DNA of 64,000 nt from Actinomycetes bacterium (GCA_025356335.1 JANXUF010000053.1:124001-188000), one strand, 5' to 3'; counted from the stretch's first letter, positions 28,280 to 37,560 are shown. Translations and numbers: made by a program. The notes: generated by a model from the letters alone, not told the origin.

Positions 28280-28693
28280 TTATTGGGCGAGGATCAGGCA
28301 AGCTTGTTCGACGAGGTCGCTGGCGGCTTTCACGAGTCGCTCGGTTTGGGGTCTCGTCATGAACTCGAGCCCGTACTGCGACAGTGATTTGGCGCTGAGG
28401 AGGCGGGTGAGGAGCTTGGCCATCGTCGGACCATTGTGCGGGACCGTCTCCAGCGGGTGGACGGCTTCGTTGTGGTTCTGCCCATTGGGACGTTTGCCGA
28501 GGGCGTGACAGCACGCGGCGTCGGCAGCGGCGATTCCTGCGAGCACGGCGTTCGATGCGGCGACGTTGAGCCATCCGGGTTCGTTGGTGTCGAGTTCGAG
28601 GCGTGCTGCGTCGAGGCTTGCGCCTGCTTGCACCAACCGGTTCCTGACGTCGTGTTTGGTGCACTCCGAGGTACGGCTCGGCTGTTTGGTCAT
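28280..28693 (-). CDS. HEPN-domain protein of an MNT/HEPN toxin-antitoxin module
   Basis: 137 residues, all helical by appearance, with an N-terminal helix (VRNRLVQAGASLDAARLEL) and SNAVLAGIAAADAACCHALG, followed by GKRPNGQNHNEAV. This matches small HEPN proteins that pair with minimal nucleotidyltransferases. I do not see a clean R-x(4-6)-H RNase motif, so nuclease activity is uncertain. Its ATG overlaps the partner's stop by four bases (ATGA), a typical toxin-antitoxin arrangement. Confidence 0.8.
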   Translation of the reverse strand: MTKQPSRTSECTKHDVRNRLVQAGASLDAARLELDTNEPGWLNVAASNAVLAGIAAADAACCHALGKRPNGQNHNEAVHPLETVPHNGPTMAKLLTRLLSAKSLSQYGLEFMTRPQTERLVKAASDLVEQACLILAQ

Positions 28694-29286
28694 CGCTGCG
28701 TCAGTCTCCCGGCGAGAACGATGCCGTCGCGTCGGATGTTCGCGTAGGTGCCGTCGTTTGTCGCTTTGAGACGCACGACGTCGGCAGGGGTGAAGATCAC
28801 GGCTTGCAACTCGTTCCCGGTCCAGGCGCGAACTTTGATCGCAAGGTCATCGACGCGACGTTGCATGATGTCGAGGTGCATGTCCTCGGCGATGATGAAA
28901 ACGTCGACGTCGGAGTCGCGGTGACCATCACCGCGCGCTGCGGATCCGTACAGGACGGCCGCTCTTGGGACCGGCTGCCAGGTGGCGATGTCGCCAGCGA
29001 GGTGCTCGGCGATCGCCGGGCGGAGCATGGCGAGTTGTTCGATCGCCGGCCAGGCGAGATGATCGCGATTCGCTGTGTACAGGATCGCTGGAGGAGCGTC
29101 GATGGCGGTGACGAGACCACTGGCGACGAGGCGGCGAAGAACGTTCTGCACGCCGGTGTGCGAACCGACACCGGCAAGGTCGCGGATGCGTCGAGCTGAC
29201 GTGGGAGCAGTGAAGCTGGCGAGCGCCCGGTAGACGTCGGCATCAAGCGACGGAACGAAGTCTCGGATCGGCGAAGCGAGGTTCAC
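28690..29286 (-). CDS. Nucleotidyltransferase (MNT) with N-terminal winged HTH, partner of HEPN protein
   Basis: 198 residues from GTG at 29286. Residues 12-75 look like a winged helix (SARRIRDLAGVGSHTGVQNVLRRLVASGLV). Residues 105-190 hold a nucleotidyltransferase core with G-S-x-A-R-G-D (VLYGSAARGDGHRDSDVDVF), the metal-binding D-x-D pair. In known MNT/HEPN systems the MNT protein neutralises the HEPN toxin by adding nucleotides. The fused HTH suggests it also represses the operon, and palindromic repeats overlap the start region. Confidence 0.88.
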   Translation of the reverse strand: MNLASPIRDFVPSLDADVYRALASFTAPTSARRIRDLAGVGSHTGVQNVLRRLVASGLVTAIDAPPAILYTANRDHLAWPAIEQLAMLRPAIAEHLAGDIATWQPVPRAAVLYGSAARGDGHRDSDVDVFIIAEDMHLDIMQRRVDDLAIKVRAWTGNELQAVIFTPADVVRLKATNDGTYANIRRDGIVLAGRLTQR

Positions 29287-29295
29287 GCGTCTACT

Positions 29296-29323
29296 ATAGT
29301 TGCCGATTGGCAACAATAGTTGC
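29296..29323 (-). promoter_or_regulatory. Repeated operator-like sites at the MNT/HEPN promoter
   Basis: On the minus strand GCAACTAT occurs twice, exactly 20 bases apart (29296-29303 and 29316-29323), and GTTGCC-AATC-GGCAAC forms a perfect palindrome between them (29299-29314). TATAGT, a good -10 box, lies inside the copy next to the gene. Start codon GTG is ten bases beyond. The layout fits autorepression by the HTH of the MNT protein. Confidence 0.6.
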
Positions 29324-29417
29324 TTATTCTTCAGAGGTTCGGCAGCCGAATAGCCGGCGTTACCAGGCAGTTCCCGTGGGATCGGCCAGCCTTGTTGTCA
29401 GCAATTTAACGAGGCAA

Positions 29418-30141
29418 TCAACGCTCCGGGACTGACTCTCGCCGGAGCCCCCGGATTGCAGAAAAAAGCGAGAGGCAGCCGAAAACAACGACGACGCCCG
29501 ACAAGACGCGAAACCACCAGACGCCGCCTCTCATCACGTTGGTCAAGCTGAGCAACACCAGCTTGCGAATATCGCGATCGACAACTTTCTGGAGCCTCGA
29601 CTTCGTGCTCCGTGTGGCGTGATCACGACGGCTGTAGTCGGAAGGTTGACGATTCGGGCATAGTGGAGGTACCGCATCGAAGGCAACGACGAAAGACGTC
29701 GCGGTGTCAACTTCCTCGTCCGACGACGAGTACGGCTGACCGGTCGCCGCAGCGATGTCCCAGCCGTGCACGACGAGTTGGTCCAGGGAGACCAAACCCG
29801 AAACCTCGCCCGGCGGCGGAACGGCGGCTGCAGATGTCATGCCCTGCCACGCTCCAGGAACACGTCACGCTTCGGCAAGTATCACGAGATCGTCGGCAGT
29901 GCGCTCGCGCCTCCGCTGCTCGAGGTTGCCGACACTCGGTTTCGGCGGTCTCTGCGTGCCGTCGACATCCTTGCGGGCGACAGCGGTAAAGCCGATTGTG
30001 AGTGTCCGAAACGTGGTCGACCAAATCGCCGACGCAGCATGCCGGGCATGGTGTCGGTCGTTCGAATGCGTCAGCCGCGACATTCGCGCGAAGTGCTGCC
30101 AACCGGTCTGCTGCTGGTCCGAGGTCGATCATCACCAGCAT
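29418..30141 (-). pseudogene. Frameshifted TIGR03086-family (mycothiol-dependent maleylpyruvate isomerase-like) gene
   Basis: The first frame (start 30141) gives MLVMIDLGPAADRLAALRAN and FERPTPCPACCVGDLVDHV, the N-terminus of TIGR03086 proteins (normally T-P-C-x-x-W). Similarity then shifts frame (TFRTLTIGFTAVARKD) and again (VSLDQLVVHGWDIAAATGQP with SFVVAFDAVPP). After that the frame continues into an unrelated hydrophobic tail (WWFRVLSGVVVVFGCLSLF) ending at 29418. Two or more frameshifts and a replaced C-terminus mark decay. Confidence 0.8.
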
Positions 30142-30351
30142 TGACCTGCCACCGTCTGGGATTCATCGGTGATCGTCTCGGCCTCACTACTGCTCCCTCG
30201 ACCTGCCGACCGGCGACGGCCTGGCGGAACTGGTCATCCCGCGTTTCAGGACACCGTTGACGGTTCAAGGCGGCGGAGCGGTGACGATTCCCGGGTTGTG
30301 TTCGGCGCGGTCAGTTCGGTCGAGTCGTCTTGATTCGATCGCCGGTGTGTT

Positions 30352-30373
30352 TGCCCTAGCAGTGCCCTAGCAG
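30352..30373. repeat. 11-base tandem duplication
   Basis: TGCCCTAGCAG occurs twice in tandem in the roughly 250-base gap between the decayed TIGR03086 gene and the SDR gene. The remainder of this gap has a coding-like plus-strand stretch around 30186-30280 (YCSLDLPTGDGLAELVIPRF) without a start codon, possibly another gene remnant. Confidence 0.6.
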
Positions 30374-30388
30374 GGATCGTCGTGAAGG

Positions 30389-31138
30389 TCACCAGGCAAC
30401 GACGCCGGCGTCGTCGAAGAACCCGCCTGTTGGTCCGTCGGCAGTCACCGTCGCGAGCTCGACGATCACGGCGGCACCTTCTGGAATGGTCTTGTGTCCG
30501 CTGTGCCCGTTGAGGTCGGTGGCGGTGTAGCCGGGATCGACGGCATTGATCTTCCAACCTGGGAGTGCCTTCGCGTATTGCGTGGTGACCATGTTCAGCG
30601 CCGACTTCGACGACGGGTAGACGAGGCTGTTGATGGTGTACTCGATCCGGTCAGGGTTCGCGGTGACGCTCAACGAGCCAAGCCCGCTCGACACCATCAC
30701 AACGCGCGGCAGTTCTGCCTTCGTGAGTAGCGGGATGAATGCGCGTGTCACGCGGACGGGTCCGAGTAGGTTCACCCCGAAGCAGGCGAGAAAGTCGCCT
30801 GGCCCGGTCTCCAGGACCGACGTGTGGGCACCGATGATGCCGGCGTTGTTGACGAGCACGTCGAGCCGGCCGACCTCGTCGGTGATCCGCTCGACCGCCG
30901 CGGCGACCGATTCGTCGGATGTGACGTCGATGTGGACAAAGCGGATGTCGGCACCGTGGGCGCTGAGTTCGTCGGCTGCAGCCTGGCCGAGCTCTGCGTC
31001 TCGTGCCCCGAGCAGCACAGTCCAGCCGAGAGCGGCGAGTTGGCGGGCGGTTTCACGACCGAGACCCTTGTTGGCGCCGGTGACGAGGACCGTCGTCGCC
31101 GCCGGGGAGTTGGCGATATTGGTCGTGTATGTGGTCAT
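30389..31138 (-). CDS. Short-chain dehydrogenase/reductase (SDR)
   Basis: 249 residues. Rossmann cofactor site TGANKGLG (residues 20-27), NNAG at 97-100, catalytic Ser near 150 (VMVSSGLG) and Y174-x3-K178 in VYPSSKSA. The R near the first loop (GARDAEL) suggests NADP(H) preference. Substrate unknown. It is divergent from the HTH regulator gene at 31240 (about 100 bases between starts), which probably controls it, an arrangement common for this regulator family. Confidence 0.9.
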   Translation of the reverse strand: MTTYTTNIANSPAATTVLVTGANKGLGRETARQLAALGWTVLLGARDAELGQAAADELSAHGADIRFVHIDVTSDESVAAAVERITDEVGRLDVLVNNAGIIGAHTSVLETGPGDFLACFGVNLLGPVRVTRAFIPLLTKAELPRVVMVSSGLGSLSVTANPDRIEYTINSLVYPSSKSALNMVTTQYAKALPGWKINAVDPGYTATDLNGHSGHKTIPEGAAVIVELATVTADGPTGGFFDDAGVVAW

Positions 31139-31239
31139 CGCTCCATCGTGCGCCGTGTGCGGCGTCGTGCATAGGGACCGTGCTACCTGGGATCAGCGGT
31201 ACCAGTCAGTCGGATGCCGGCTCCGGCACACTGGGTGGC

Positions 31240-32088
31240 GTGGATCGAACCGGACTCGCAGATGCCCTCAAACGGTCGCATGCGCGTCTGTCTCCGAGCG
31301 ACGTCGGTGTCGCTGCTGGATTGAACCGTCGCGTCGTCGGCCTGCGCCGCGAAGAGGTCGCGCTGCTGGCCGGCATCTCCGTCGACTACCTTGTCCGTCT
31401 CGAGCAGGCTCGCGGGCCGGTACCGTCCGAGCAGGTCCTCGCAGCGTTGTCGCGAGCACTCCGTCTGACCGACGACGAACGCAACCACCTCTTCCACCTC
31501 GCCGGTGCGAGCGCACCACGGCCGGGCACCATCAACAGCGTCATCAGGCCCGGCACCCAGCGTCTACTCGACCGGATCAACGACCTGCCGGCGTTGGTGC
31601 TCGACGCGAAGGGCGACATCCTCGCCTGGAACGCCTTGGCAACCGCACTGCTCGGCGACTTCTCGGCATGGCCACTGGGGAAACGCAACGTCATCTGGCA
31701 GCGTTTCCTCGGTGTGAACCTCCGGGTGTCGTCGCCGGCTCAGGAGGACGAACGCACGGCGATCGAGTCGGTCTCCAGCTTCCGCGCCGTCGTCGCCCGC
31801 TATCCGGATGATCCTGGCGTCCAGCGGCTGCTCGCCGAGTTGCTCGCCGGGAGCCGACGATTCGTCGACCTGTGGAACGCCGGAACCGTCGGCGAGCGGC
31901 GCAGCAGCCGCAAAACCGTTCGCCACCCCACCGTCGGCACGATCATGCTGGACTGCGACATGCTGCACATACCCGACACCGATCAACAGCTGATCGTCTA
32001 CTCCGCGAGCCCGGACTCGCCCGAAGCCGAGGCGCTAGCGCTCGTCCGCACCATCGGCCTCCAGGACATGCGAGCCACACCAGTCTGA
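31240..32088 (+). CDS. Helix-turn-helix transcriptional regulator with MmyB-like ligand domain
   Basis: 282 residues from GTG at 31240. An XRE-type HTH covers residues 10-75 (GLRREEVALLAGISVDYLVRLEQ), followed by the MmyB-like domain (LDRINDLPALVLDAKGDILAWN; FRAVVARYPDDP; HPTVGTIMLDCDMLHIPDTDQQLIVYSA), which in related proteins binds a fatty-acid-like ligand. The layout and the divergent SDR gene match many actinobacterial regulator-reductase pairs. A start at 31129 would overlap the SDR gene and is unlikely. Confidence 0.9.
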   Translation: MDRTGLADALKRSHARLSPSDVGVAAGLNRRVVGLRREEVALLAGISVDYLVRLEQARGPVPSEQVLAALSRALRLTDDERNHLFHLAGASAPRPGTINSVIRPGTQRLLDRINDLPALVLDAKGDILAWNALATALLGDFSAWPLGKRNVIWQRFLGVNLRVSSPAQEDERTAIESVSSFRAVVARYPDDPGVQRLLAELLAGSRRFVDLWNAGTVGERRSSRKTVRHPTVGTIMLDCDMLHIPDTDQQLIVYSASPDSPEAEALALVRTIGLQDMRATPV

Positions 32089-32808
32089 GAAGCCACAAAT
32101 CAAACACCCAACGCGACCCACAACGACAGCTCGACAAGCCATAGGTAGTCGGCGACAGGGCTGCGCCATCACTTCCGGTCTCGATAATGAAGTCCACCAC
32201 GGCCGAACGAAGCCGGACAGATCCGGCATGTGTGAAATGCCCGCACACCACGGACCACATCGGGGTGGGTCTGTGAATCAACACGATCGAGCGGGCCGCG
32301 TTCCACGACCGCACGTCACAACCATCGCTGAACAACGGCGCCCACAAGGTTGACCACGCGGCTTCGAAGCCGTCGTTGTTGAGCAACGAAACTGCTTCTC
32401 GGCATGCTTGGCACTGGGGGATGTCCGACGCTGCAGGGTTTGCCGCCATGGGAATCGCCGAAGTGTTCAGCGCGTCTCTGAGTCGGCGGCGGCGGCAGAT
32501 GTTCGATCGCCACAACGGGGGACCTACGTCACGCCGGTCAAGATGCGATTCGGGAACTATCTCATGATTGGGTAGACGGCCTGGCGGCGAGCGGGCGACG
32601 TCTGTTGACGATCGATTCATACCGACAGAACATCTAGCGCAACGTCCTCCCGACGCTCGGCGGGTACGGCAGCGCTGCTGCCACCGCACCCGCTCTCTCG
32701 ATCCAGCGAGCCTCGCTACCCTGCAGAGGGGCCAGTCCTACGCGCGACGAACGGTACTTGACCGCTGACGTCGATCTCCCAGTTCCCGTTGTTGCCGACT
32801 CACGTATT
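32089..32808. other. About 720 bases without a convincing gene
   Basis: Minus-strand sequence around 32449-32100 has coding-like patches (SDIPQCQACREAVSLLNNDG; WSTLWAPLFSDGCDVRSWNA), but the frame runs on into the antisense of the regulator gene and lacks a ribosome site. It may be a decayed or foreign gene. Plus-strand frames here look like shadows. The region lies inside the accessory island. Confidence 0.35.
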
Positions 32809-32824
32809 GACAACTAGGGTTGTC
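32809..32824. promoter_or_regulatory. Palindrome overlapping the start region of the second TA-like pair
   Basis: GACAAC-TAGG-GTTGTC ends four bases before the GTG at 32828. It overlaps a TTGACA-like hexamer (32807-32812). A site here would block transcription or initiation, as expected for autorepression by the HTH partner encoded second in the pair. Confidence 0.55.
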
Positions 32825-32827
32825 GTC

Positions 32828-33067
32828 GTGGAGATCTTGCCGAGTGCGCGCCGGCACGGGGTCTCCGACGACGACATCCGGCACGGATTCGACAACGCCG
32901 TCGCCGCAATCAATACGCCAGACCAGCCCGATTTCACCTTGGTCATCGGCGCGAATATGAGCGGGCAACTGTTGGAGATCGGCGTCCTTGGCGCTGACGA
33001 CAACGATTACGTGATCCATGCGATGCCCGCACGCAGCAAGTACCTGAAACTGATCAAACCGAAATGA
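32828..33067 (+). CDS. Small BrnT/DUF4258-like protein, putative toxin
   Basis: 79 residues from GTG at 32828; an upstream start at 32789 would place the palindrome inside the gene. The pattern is a small alpha/beta fold (ILPSARRHGVSDDDIRHGFD; LLEIGVLGADDNDYVIHAMP; ending RSKYLKLIKPK), like uncharacterised small proteins that pair with HTH antitoxins. A catalytic role is not shown. The next gene begins at or just after its stop. Confidence 0.6.
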   Translation: MEILPSARRHGVSDDDIRHGFDNAVAAINTPDQPDFTLVIGANMSGQLLEIGVLGADDNDYVIHAMPARSKYLKLIKPK

Positions 33068-33078
33068 GGTGGCCAGCC

Positions 33079-33360
33079 ATGAAAACCGAGAAGCACCCAC
33101 GAGACCTCGACGACACCGACATCGACGTCATCGTCTCCGCCTTCGACGACAACACCGACGATGCCTACTCCGTCACCGACTCCGCCACATTGGGCGAACT
33201 CCGCGCGGCTGCGTCGGCTCGGCGCGAAGCAGAAGGCCGCATCGAAGCTGCCGCCCTCGCCGCACGTAGCGCGGGACTGTCCTGGGGCGTCATCGGCGCC
33301 CAACTCGGCATGACTCGCCAGGGAGCGCGCCAACGCTTCGAGCCACTCGTCAAGCACTGA
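33079..33360 (+). CDS. Small HTH protein, putative antitoxin
   Basis: 93 residues from ATG at 33079 with GAGGTGG six bases upstream; an ATG at 33064 overlapping the previous stop (ATGA) is the alternative. The acidic N-terminus (DLDDTDIDVIVSAFDDN) is followed by a helix and a C-terminal HTH (AARSAGLSWGVIGAQLGM, then TRQGARQRFEPLVK). The acidic part may cover the small partner while the HTH binds the palindrome at 32809. A toxin-antitoxin role is inferred from layout only. Confidence 0.6.
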   Translation: MKTEKHPRDLDDTDIDVIVSAFDDNTDDAYSVTDSATLGELRAAASARREAEGRIEAAALAARSAGLSWGVIGAQLGMTRQGARQRFEPLVKH

Positions 33361-33523
33361 CAAGCACGCACCCGCATGAGCGCAGACCGACGACTGCTGC
33401 GCGGTGAGGCTCGACCGCGCCGTCCCAAACCTCACGCCCCAACGCCCCGCTCCCTAGCGAGGAAGTGCCGGTGTAGGGCACTCGCGTAACGTCCGATCGG
33501 TGCCTGATCGCAGCCGGCGGGGG

Positions 33524-33940
33524 TCAGAGACTGATGCCGACTGACGGTCGTTCGTTGGTCGTTCGGGTGACTGTTCGCGCAGGCTTCGGGATGAGGTCGG
33601 CGACGATGGCGTACCTTTCGGCGTAGAAGGATTTGTCTTCGTAGGCGGGTCGCTTTCCGAGGCCTTCGTCGATACCGAACGCGGTTTGGTGTTGGGTGAT
33701 ATGCCCGGCAGCGAGGTCCCATGCTGTGGCCTTCGGACCGGTTGTTGGTCGTTCGCCGAGAATCTGGGTGGCGGTGTCGGGTTGTTCGAGGCGGGCGATG
33801 CGCATGCAGACACCTATGTCATCGGAGAGCCATTCGTCGATCCGAGTCACTACCTTCTCCCCGACCGATCGGTTGGCGAGGACGTCGCTCGCCGCCGCCT
33901 TCTGCTGTTCAGAGGGCGGCGATGTTGTGGTTGGCGTCAT
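33524..33940 (-). CDS. Unrecognised protein, perhaps a relaxase C-terminal remnant
   Basis: 138 residues, open from ATG 33940 to 33524. The middle (AWDLAAGHITQHQTAFGIDEG, followed by LGKRPAYED) loosely recalls the spacing in MobF/TraA relaxase C-termini, where an alpha helix is followed by an L-G-x-x-P motif. No nuclease motif is present, and no ribosome site is obvious. It may be a fragment of a mobile element gene next to the integrase remnant. Low certainty. Confidence 0.35.
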   Translation of the reverse strand: MTPTTTSPPSEQQKAAASDVLANRSVGEKVVTRIDEWLSDDIGVCMRIARLEQPDTATQILGERPTTGPKATAWDLAAGHITQHQTAFGIDEGLGKRPAYEDKSFYAERYAIVADLIPKPARTVTRTTNERPSVGISL

Positions 33941-33963
33941 GATTATGCCGACATCGGCATAAT

Positions 33964-34155
33964 CACGATCTCACGCACGCGCACGCAAGCCATCTTCTGG
34001 CGGCAGGCGTCAACGTGAAGGTCGTCAGCGAGCGTCTCGGCCACGCCTCGGCAGCGTTCACGATGGACGTCTACGCACACGTGATGCCGGGCCAGCAGGC
34101 GGACGCGGCGGCGGCCGTTTCCGCGTTGGTCGGACGTTCTGTGATCATTCAGTGA
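33964..34155 (+). pseudogene. Tyrosine recombinase (integrase) C-terminal fragment
   Basis: The frame reads HDLTHAHASHLLAAGVNVKV, then VSERLGHASAAFTMDVYAHV and QQADAAAAVSALVG before TGA at 34155. H-x-x-x-H (normally H-D-L-R-H), L-G-H and the catalytic Tyr in MDVYAHV are conserved, but the Arg of HDLRH is Thr here. The N-terminal two thirds are missing. It ends 64 bases from the 3' end of the CAU tRNA gene, a classic integration target. Confidence 0.85.
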
Positions 34156-34218
34156 TCACGGCGGCGTTTTGCGCCGCTCAGATCACGTGACCAGCGAAAA
34201 AAGACCTGGTCAGACGGG

Positions 34219-34292
34219 TGGGCCAGGCAGGGATCGAACCCGCGACCCAGGGATTATGAGTCCCCTGCTCTAACCAACTGAGCTACTGGCCC
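34219..34292 (-). tRNA. tRNA with CAU anticodon (probably Ile2, else elongator Met)
   Basis: The minus strand folds as a complete cloverleaf: acceptor GGGCCAG/CTGGCCC, D-arm AGCTCAGTTGGTTAGAGC, anticodon loop CTCATAA, T-arm GCGGGTTCGATCCCTGC, discriminator A, no encoded CCA. The anticodon is CAU. The anticodon arm (AGGGGACTCATAATCCC) looks more like Ile2 (lysidine-modified) than elongator Met, but sequence alone does not settle this. Confidence 0.92.
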
Positions 34293-34336
34293 ACATTCGG
34301 CCCACCGACGCCGAGATGGCGACGGCGGACCTTCAG

Positions 34337-34409
34337 CTCCGGGAGCAGGGCTCGAACCTGCGACACGCGGATTAACAGTCCGCTGCTCTGCCAACTGAGC
34401 TACCCCGGA
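34337..34409 (-). tRNA. tRNA-Asn (GTT)
   Basis: Minus-strand cloverleaf: acceptor TCCGGGG with TCCCGGA (one G-T pair), D-arm GTAGCTCAGTTGGCAGAGC, anticodon loop CTGTTAA giving anticodon GUU, T-arm GCAGGTTCGAGCCCTGC, discriminator G, no encoded CCA. It lies 44 bases from the CAU tRNA and 51 bases from the rpoD stop. Confidence 0.95.
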
Positions 34410-34459
34410 ATGGCTTGACGAGGATATCAGCGACCTACGGCGACACCCTCAACATTTCC

Positions 34460-35830
34460 CTACTCGCCTTCCATGAACTCTTTCAGCTTGTGGCTGCGCT
34501 GCGGATGGCGGAGTTTGGCCAGTGTTTTGGCTTCGATCTGACGCACTCGTTCCCGCGTCACACCGAACGCTTTGCCGACTTCTTCGAGCGTCTTCGGCTG
34601 ACCGTCTTCGAGGCCGAAGCGCATCTTGACGACTTCCTGCTCGCGTTCTGACAACTCGGCGAGGGCCGTTTCGACCGCTTGCGTCAGCATGATCCGAGTC
34701 GCAGCATCAGAGGGCGCCTCGGCGCTGAGATCCTCGATCACGTCGCCAAGGCTTGCGCTGTCCTCTTCCCCGAGCGGAGAATCCAATGACAGTGGGTCCT
34801 GGGCGATTCGAAGGATCTCACGAATGCGTTCCAACGGCAGACCGCAGCGCTCGCCGAGTTCTTCGAGCGTCGGTTCGCGCTCGAGTTCCTGGTGCATCTG
34901 GCGTTGCATGCGAATGACGCGGTTCATACTCTCGACCATGTGCACCGGGATGCGGATCGTGCGCGCCTGGTCGGCAATCGCCCGGGTGATCGCCTGGCGA
35001 ATCCACCACGTGGCATACGTGGAGAACTTGAACCCCTTGGTGTGATCGAACTTGTCGACGGCCCGCATCAGCCCGAGGTTGCCCTCTTGGATGAGGTCGA
35101 GCAGCTGCATACCGCGCCCGGCATATCGCTTGGCGATCGATACCACGAGGCGCAGGTTTGCCCGAATCAGATCGGACTTCGCCTGCTGGCCACGTGTCAC
35201 GGTTCGCAACAATTGGCGTTCCTCGGCGATCGTCGAGCCGCCGGCATCGATCCTCGCAGCAGCTGCGTTTCCATCTTCGATCGCTTGCGCCAGACGGCGT
35301 TCGTCGTCGACATTGAGTAGGTTGACCCTGCCGATTTCCTTGAGATACATCCGTACCGTGTCGGATGTCGAGCTCGGCTCGTGGCGTTCGGACATCCGCT
35401 CGGCACGACGGCGGCGGCGGATGGCGACAACACCATCTTCGGGATCGACGACTTCGGCGACGGCAACCGGTTCGGTCGGAGCGACCACCGCGGGAACGTC
35501 GAGGTCGATATCACCGACATCGCGATGGCGGCCATTGCCCCGATCGTCCAGCCGCTCGAGCACGTCGAGACTGGCGAGTTCATCGAGGCCATCGAGCCCG
35601 GACATCGGGGTCGGATCGTCGTCGACGGTCTCGTCGATCACGATGCCGACGGTCGTCAGCTCGGCGTGAACGACGACGAGGACGTCACCGGTCAACTCGA
35701 CGTGGCGGAGCACGTGAGCAACCTGATCCGCGTGGACGCCACCGTTGGCTCTGCCCTTTTCGACGAGGGCAGACCACTCAACGGTGTCGACGCCGGCGAC
35801 CGGCGGGATTGTCGTGGCTTGATCCCTCAC
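34460..35830 (-). CDS. rpoD: Primary RNA polymerase sigma factor (RpoD/SigA)
   Basis: 456 residues from a GTG whose GTGA overlaps the dnaG stop. About 150 residues of acidic, low-complexity N-terminus are followed by region 1.2 ([20 protein letters not shown]), region 2 ([38 protein letters not shown]), region 3 and region 4 ([39 protein letters not shown]). This is the housekeeping sigma pattern. The classical dnaG-rpoD order is kept, with terC upstream. It is unusual for actinobacteria, where hrdB/sigA often stand alone. Confidence 0.95.
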   Translation of the reverse strand: MRDQATTIPPVAGVDTVEWSALVEKGRANGGVHADQVAHVLRHVELTGDVLVVVHAELTTVGIVIDETVDDDPTPMSGLDGLDELASLDVLERLDDRGNGRHRDVGDIDLDVPAVVAPTEPVAVAEVVDPEDGVVAIRRRRRAERMSERHEPSSTSDTVRMYLKEIGRVNLLNVDDERRLAQAIEDGNAAAARIDAGGSTIAEERQLLRTVTRGQQAKSDLIRANLRLVVSIAKRYAGRGMQLLDLIQEGNLGLMRAVDKFDHTKGFKFSTYATWWIRQAITRAIADQARTIRIPVHMVESMNRVIRMQRQMHQELEREPTLEELGERCGLPLERIREILRIAQDPLSLDSPLGEEDSASLGDVIEDLSAEAPSDAATRIMLTQAVETALAELSEREQEVVKMRFGLEDGQPKTLEEVGKAFGVTRERVRQIEAKTLAKLRHPQRSHKLKEFMEGE

Positions 35831-37560
35831 GTGCCTTCCTCGTCTCGATCGTCAAGCCACTGTAGCAATCGGTCGACAGTCGAAGGGTCCGCGGACGGAT
35901 CGTCCATCGCCTCGACGAGCAAGCGAGTCTCCTGGATCTCCTGCGAACGTGACGGGTCGAGGAGGACGGCCAGCTCACGGCGTACGGCCGCACGGATCAG
36001 GTTCCTCGCCTCGATTTCCGGATCCTGTTCGACATCGGTGATCGCCGCCCGCTCGAGCAGTTCGCGAATCTCCGGATCAGCCGTCTCGAGGGCGATTTCG
36101 AGGTTTCCCTCGGCCTGGGCGATGACGCGAAGGGCGCGGAGATGCAACTCCTCGACGAACAGCCGCTCGACCATGTACGGGGCCGTGTCCTGCCATCGCT
36201 GTAACAGCAGGGCGATCACCACGAACTCCGACGACTCCCGCGTCGCCCGCCTGCGTGGCGGTGCCGAGGTCGGGAGTCGACCACCCTTGCGTTCCGCCAT
36301 CTTGATCAGATCGTTGACCGGCAGCCCGGTGTGCGAGGCGACCTGGCCGGCATACAGCTTGCGGACGTTGACGTCGGGGTGCTCGTTGACGACGGCCATC
36401 GCCGTTTCCGCGAGCCGCGACTGGCGCTCCGGGGAGTTCGGGCGGGGCCCGGACATCACCCGGTTGAGGCGAAACCCGAGGTACGGCCGCGGATTGTTGA
36501 CGGCCTCGCTCAACGCCGCCGGATTGCTGTTCGCCAGGTCTCCGGGATCACGTCCGTCGGGGAACTGGGCGACCGACACCTCGACCTCGTACTTCTTCTC
36601 CCATTCGTAGAATCGCTCAGCGGCACCCTGGCCGGCGGAGTCGGCGTCGAACGCCAGCACAACCCTGCTGGCGTAGCGTTTCAGCAGGCGCACATGCTCT
36701 TCGGTCAGCGCGGTGCCACACGTTGCGACAGCACGTTTGATGCCGCTGCGGTGAAAGCCGATGACGTCCGTGTAGCCCTCGCAGATGACGACCTGGTTCT
36801 TGGCGACGATCTCGTGCTTGGCCCAGTTGAGTCCGTACAGGGTCTTCGATTTGGCGTAGATCGGCGACTCGTGGGAGTTCTTGTATTTCGCCGGATCCAA
36901 CGAGCCTGGGAGGACGCGGCCGCCGAGGGCAACCGGCTCGCCTTCGGCGGTGAGGATCGGAAAGAGCACCCGCCCACGGAACGCATCCTGCAGCTTGTTG
37001 CGTCGATTGATGAACGCCAGCCCGGTCTCCGTGAGGACGTCGGACGGCAGCCCGGAAGCTCTGGCGAATACGTCCCAGTCGTCAGGTGCCCAGCCGATCT
37101 GGAAGCTCCTGGCGGTGTCGCCGTCGAGTCCACGGGCTCGCAGATAATCACGTGCGGCGCGCGCGTCCGGCGACTTCAGCAGCCGTTCGTGGTACCAGTC
37201 GACCGCCGTCTTCATCGCCTCGATCAGGCGTTTGCGGCGCTGACGGTCTCGGCTCTCGCCACCACTCGTGTAGGTGAGCTGGATGCCGGCCTTGGCGGCG
37301 AGTTTCTCCACGGAAGCGACGAAATCGACGTGGTCGATCTCCTGGATGAATCGGAACGCATCACCACCCTCTCCGCATCCGAAGCACTTGTAGCGTCCCG
37401 TCTCGTCTCGAACGTTGAACGACCCAGACTTCTCCGCATGGAACGGGCACAGGCCGACCCAGTTGCGCCCGACTCGGCGCAGGGCGACGTACGGCTGGAT
37501 CACATCGACGATCGACGTCGCCGACCGCACTTTCTCGATGTCCTCCTCGGCGATCGCCAT
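35827..37560 (-). CDS. dnaG: DNA primase
   Basis: 577 residues from ATG at 37560 ([20 protein letters not shown]); a longer frame to 37608 overlaps terC. N-terminal zinc-binding domain CPFH...CFGC (residues 40-66), then the catalytic core and TOPRIM ([33 protein letters not shown]), then DnaB-binding-like helical C-terminus. It makes RNA primers for replication. It lies ten bases after terC and overlaps rpoD by four bases, so terC-dnaG-rpoD form one transcription unit. Confidence 0.97.
   Translation of the reverse strand: MAIAEEDIEKVRSATSIVDVIQPYVALRRVGRNWVGLCPFHAEKSGSFNVRDETGRYKCFGCGEGGDAFRFIQEIDHVDFVASVEKLAAKAGIQLTYTSGGESRDRQRRKRLIEAMKTAVDWYHERLLKSPDARAARDYLRARGLDGDTARSFQIGWAPDDWDVFARASGLPSDVLTETGLAFINRRNKLQDAFRGRVLFPILTAEGEPVALGGRVLPGSLDPAKYKNSHESPIYAKSKTLYGLNWAKHEIVAKNQVVICEGYTDVIGFHRSGIKRAVATCGTALTEEHVRLLKRYASRVVLAFDADSAGQGAAERFYEWEKKYEVEVSVAQFPDGRDPGDLANSNPAALSEAVNNPRPYLGFRLNRVMSGPRPNSPERQSRLAETAMAVVNEHPDVNVRKLYAGQVASHTGLPVNDLIKMAERKGGRLPTSAPPRRRATRESSEFVVIALLLQRWQDTAPYMVERLFVEELHLRALRVIAQAEGNLEIALETADPEIRELLERAAITDVEQDPEIEARNLIRAAVRRELAVLLDPSRSQEIQETRLLVEAMDDPSADPSTVDRLLQWLDDRDEEGT

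Noticed and set aside
30370..30380. GCAGGGATCG near the SDR gene as a left attachment site matching the tRNA 3' region
   Set aside because: Only ten bases match and the flanks differ; too short to separate from chance.
32100..32449. Cysteine-containing minus-strand frame as a real gene
   Set aside because: It has no ribosome site, runs 146 bases into the antisense of the regulator gene and shows no family I know.
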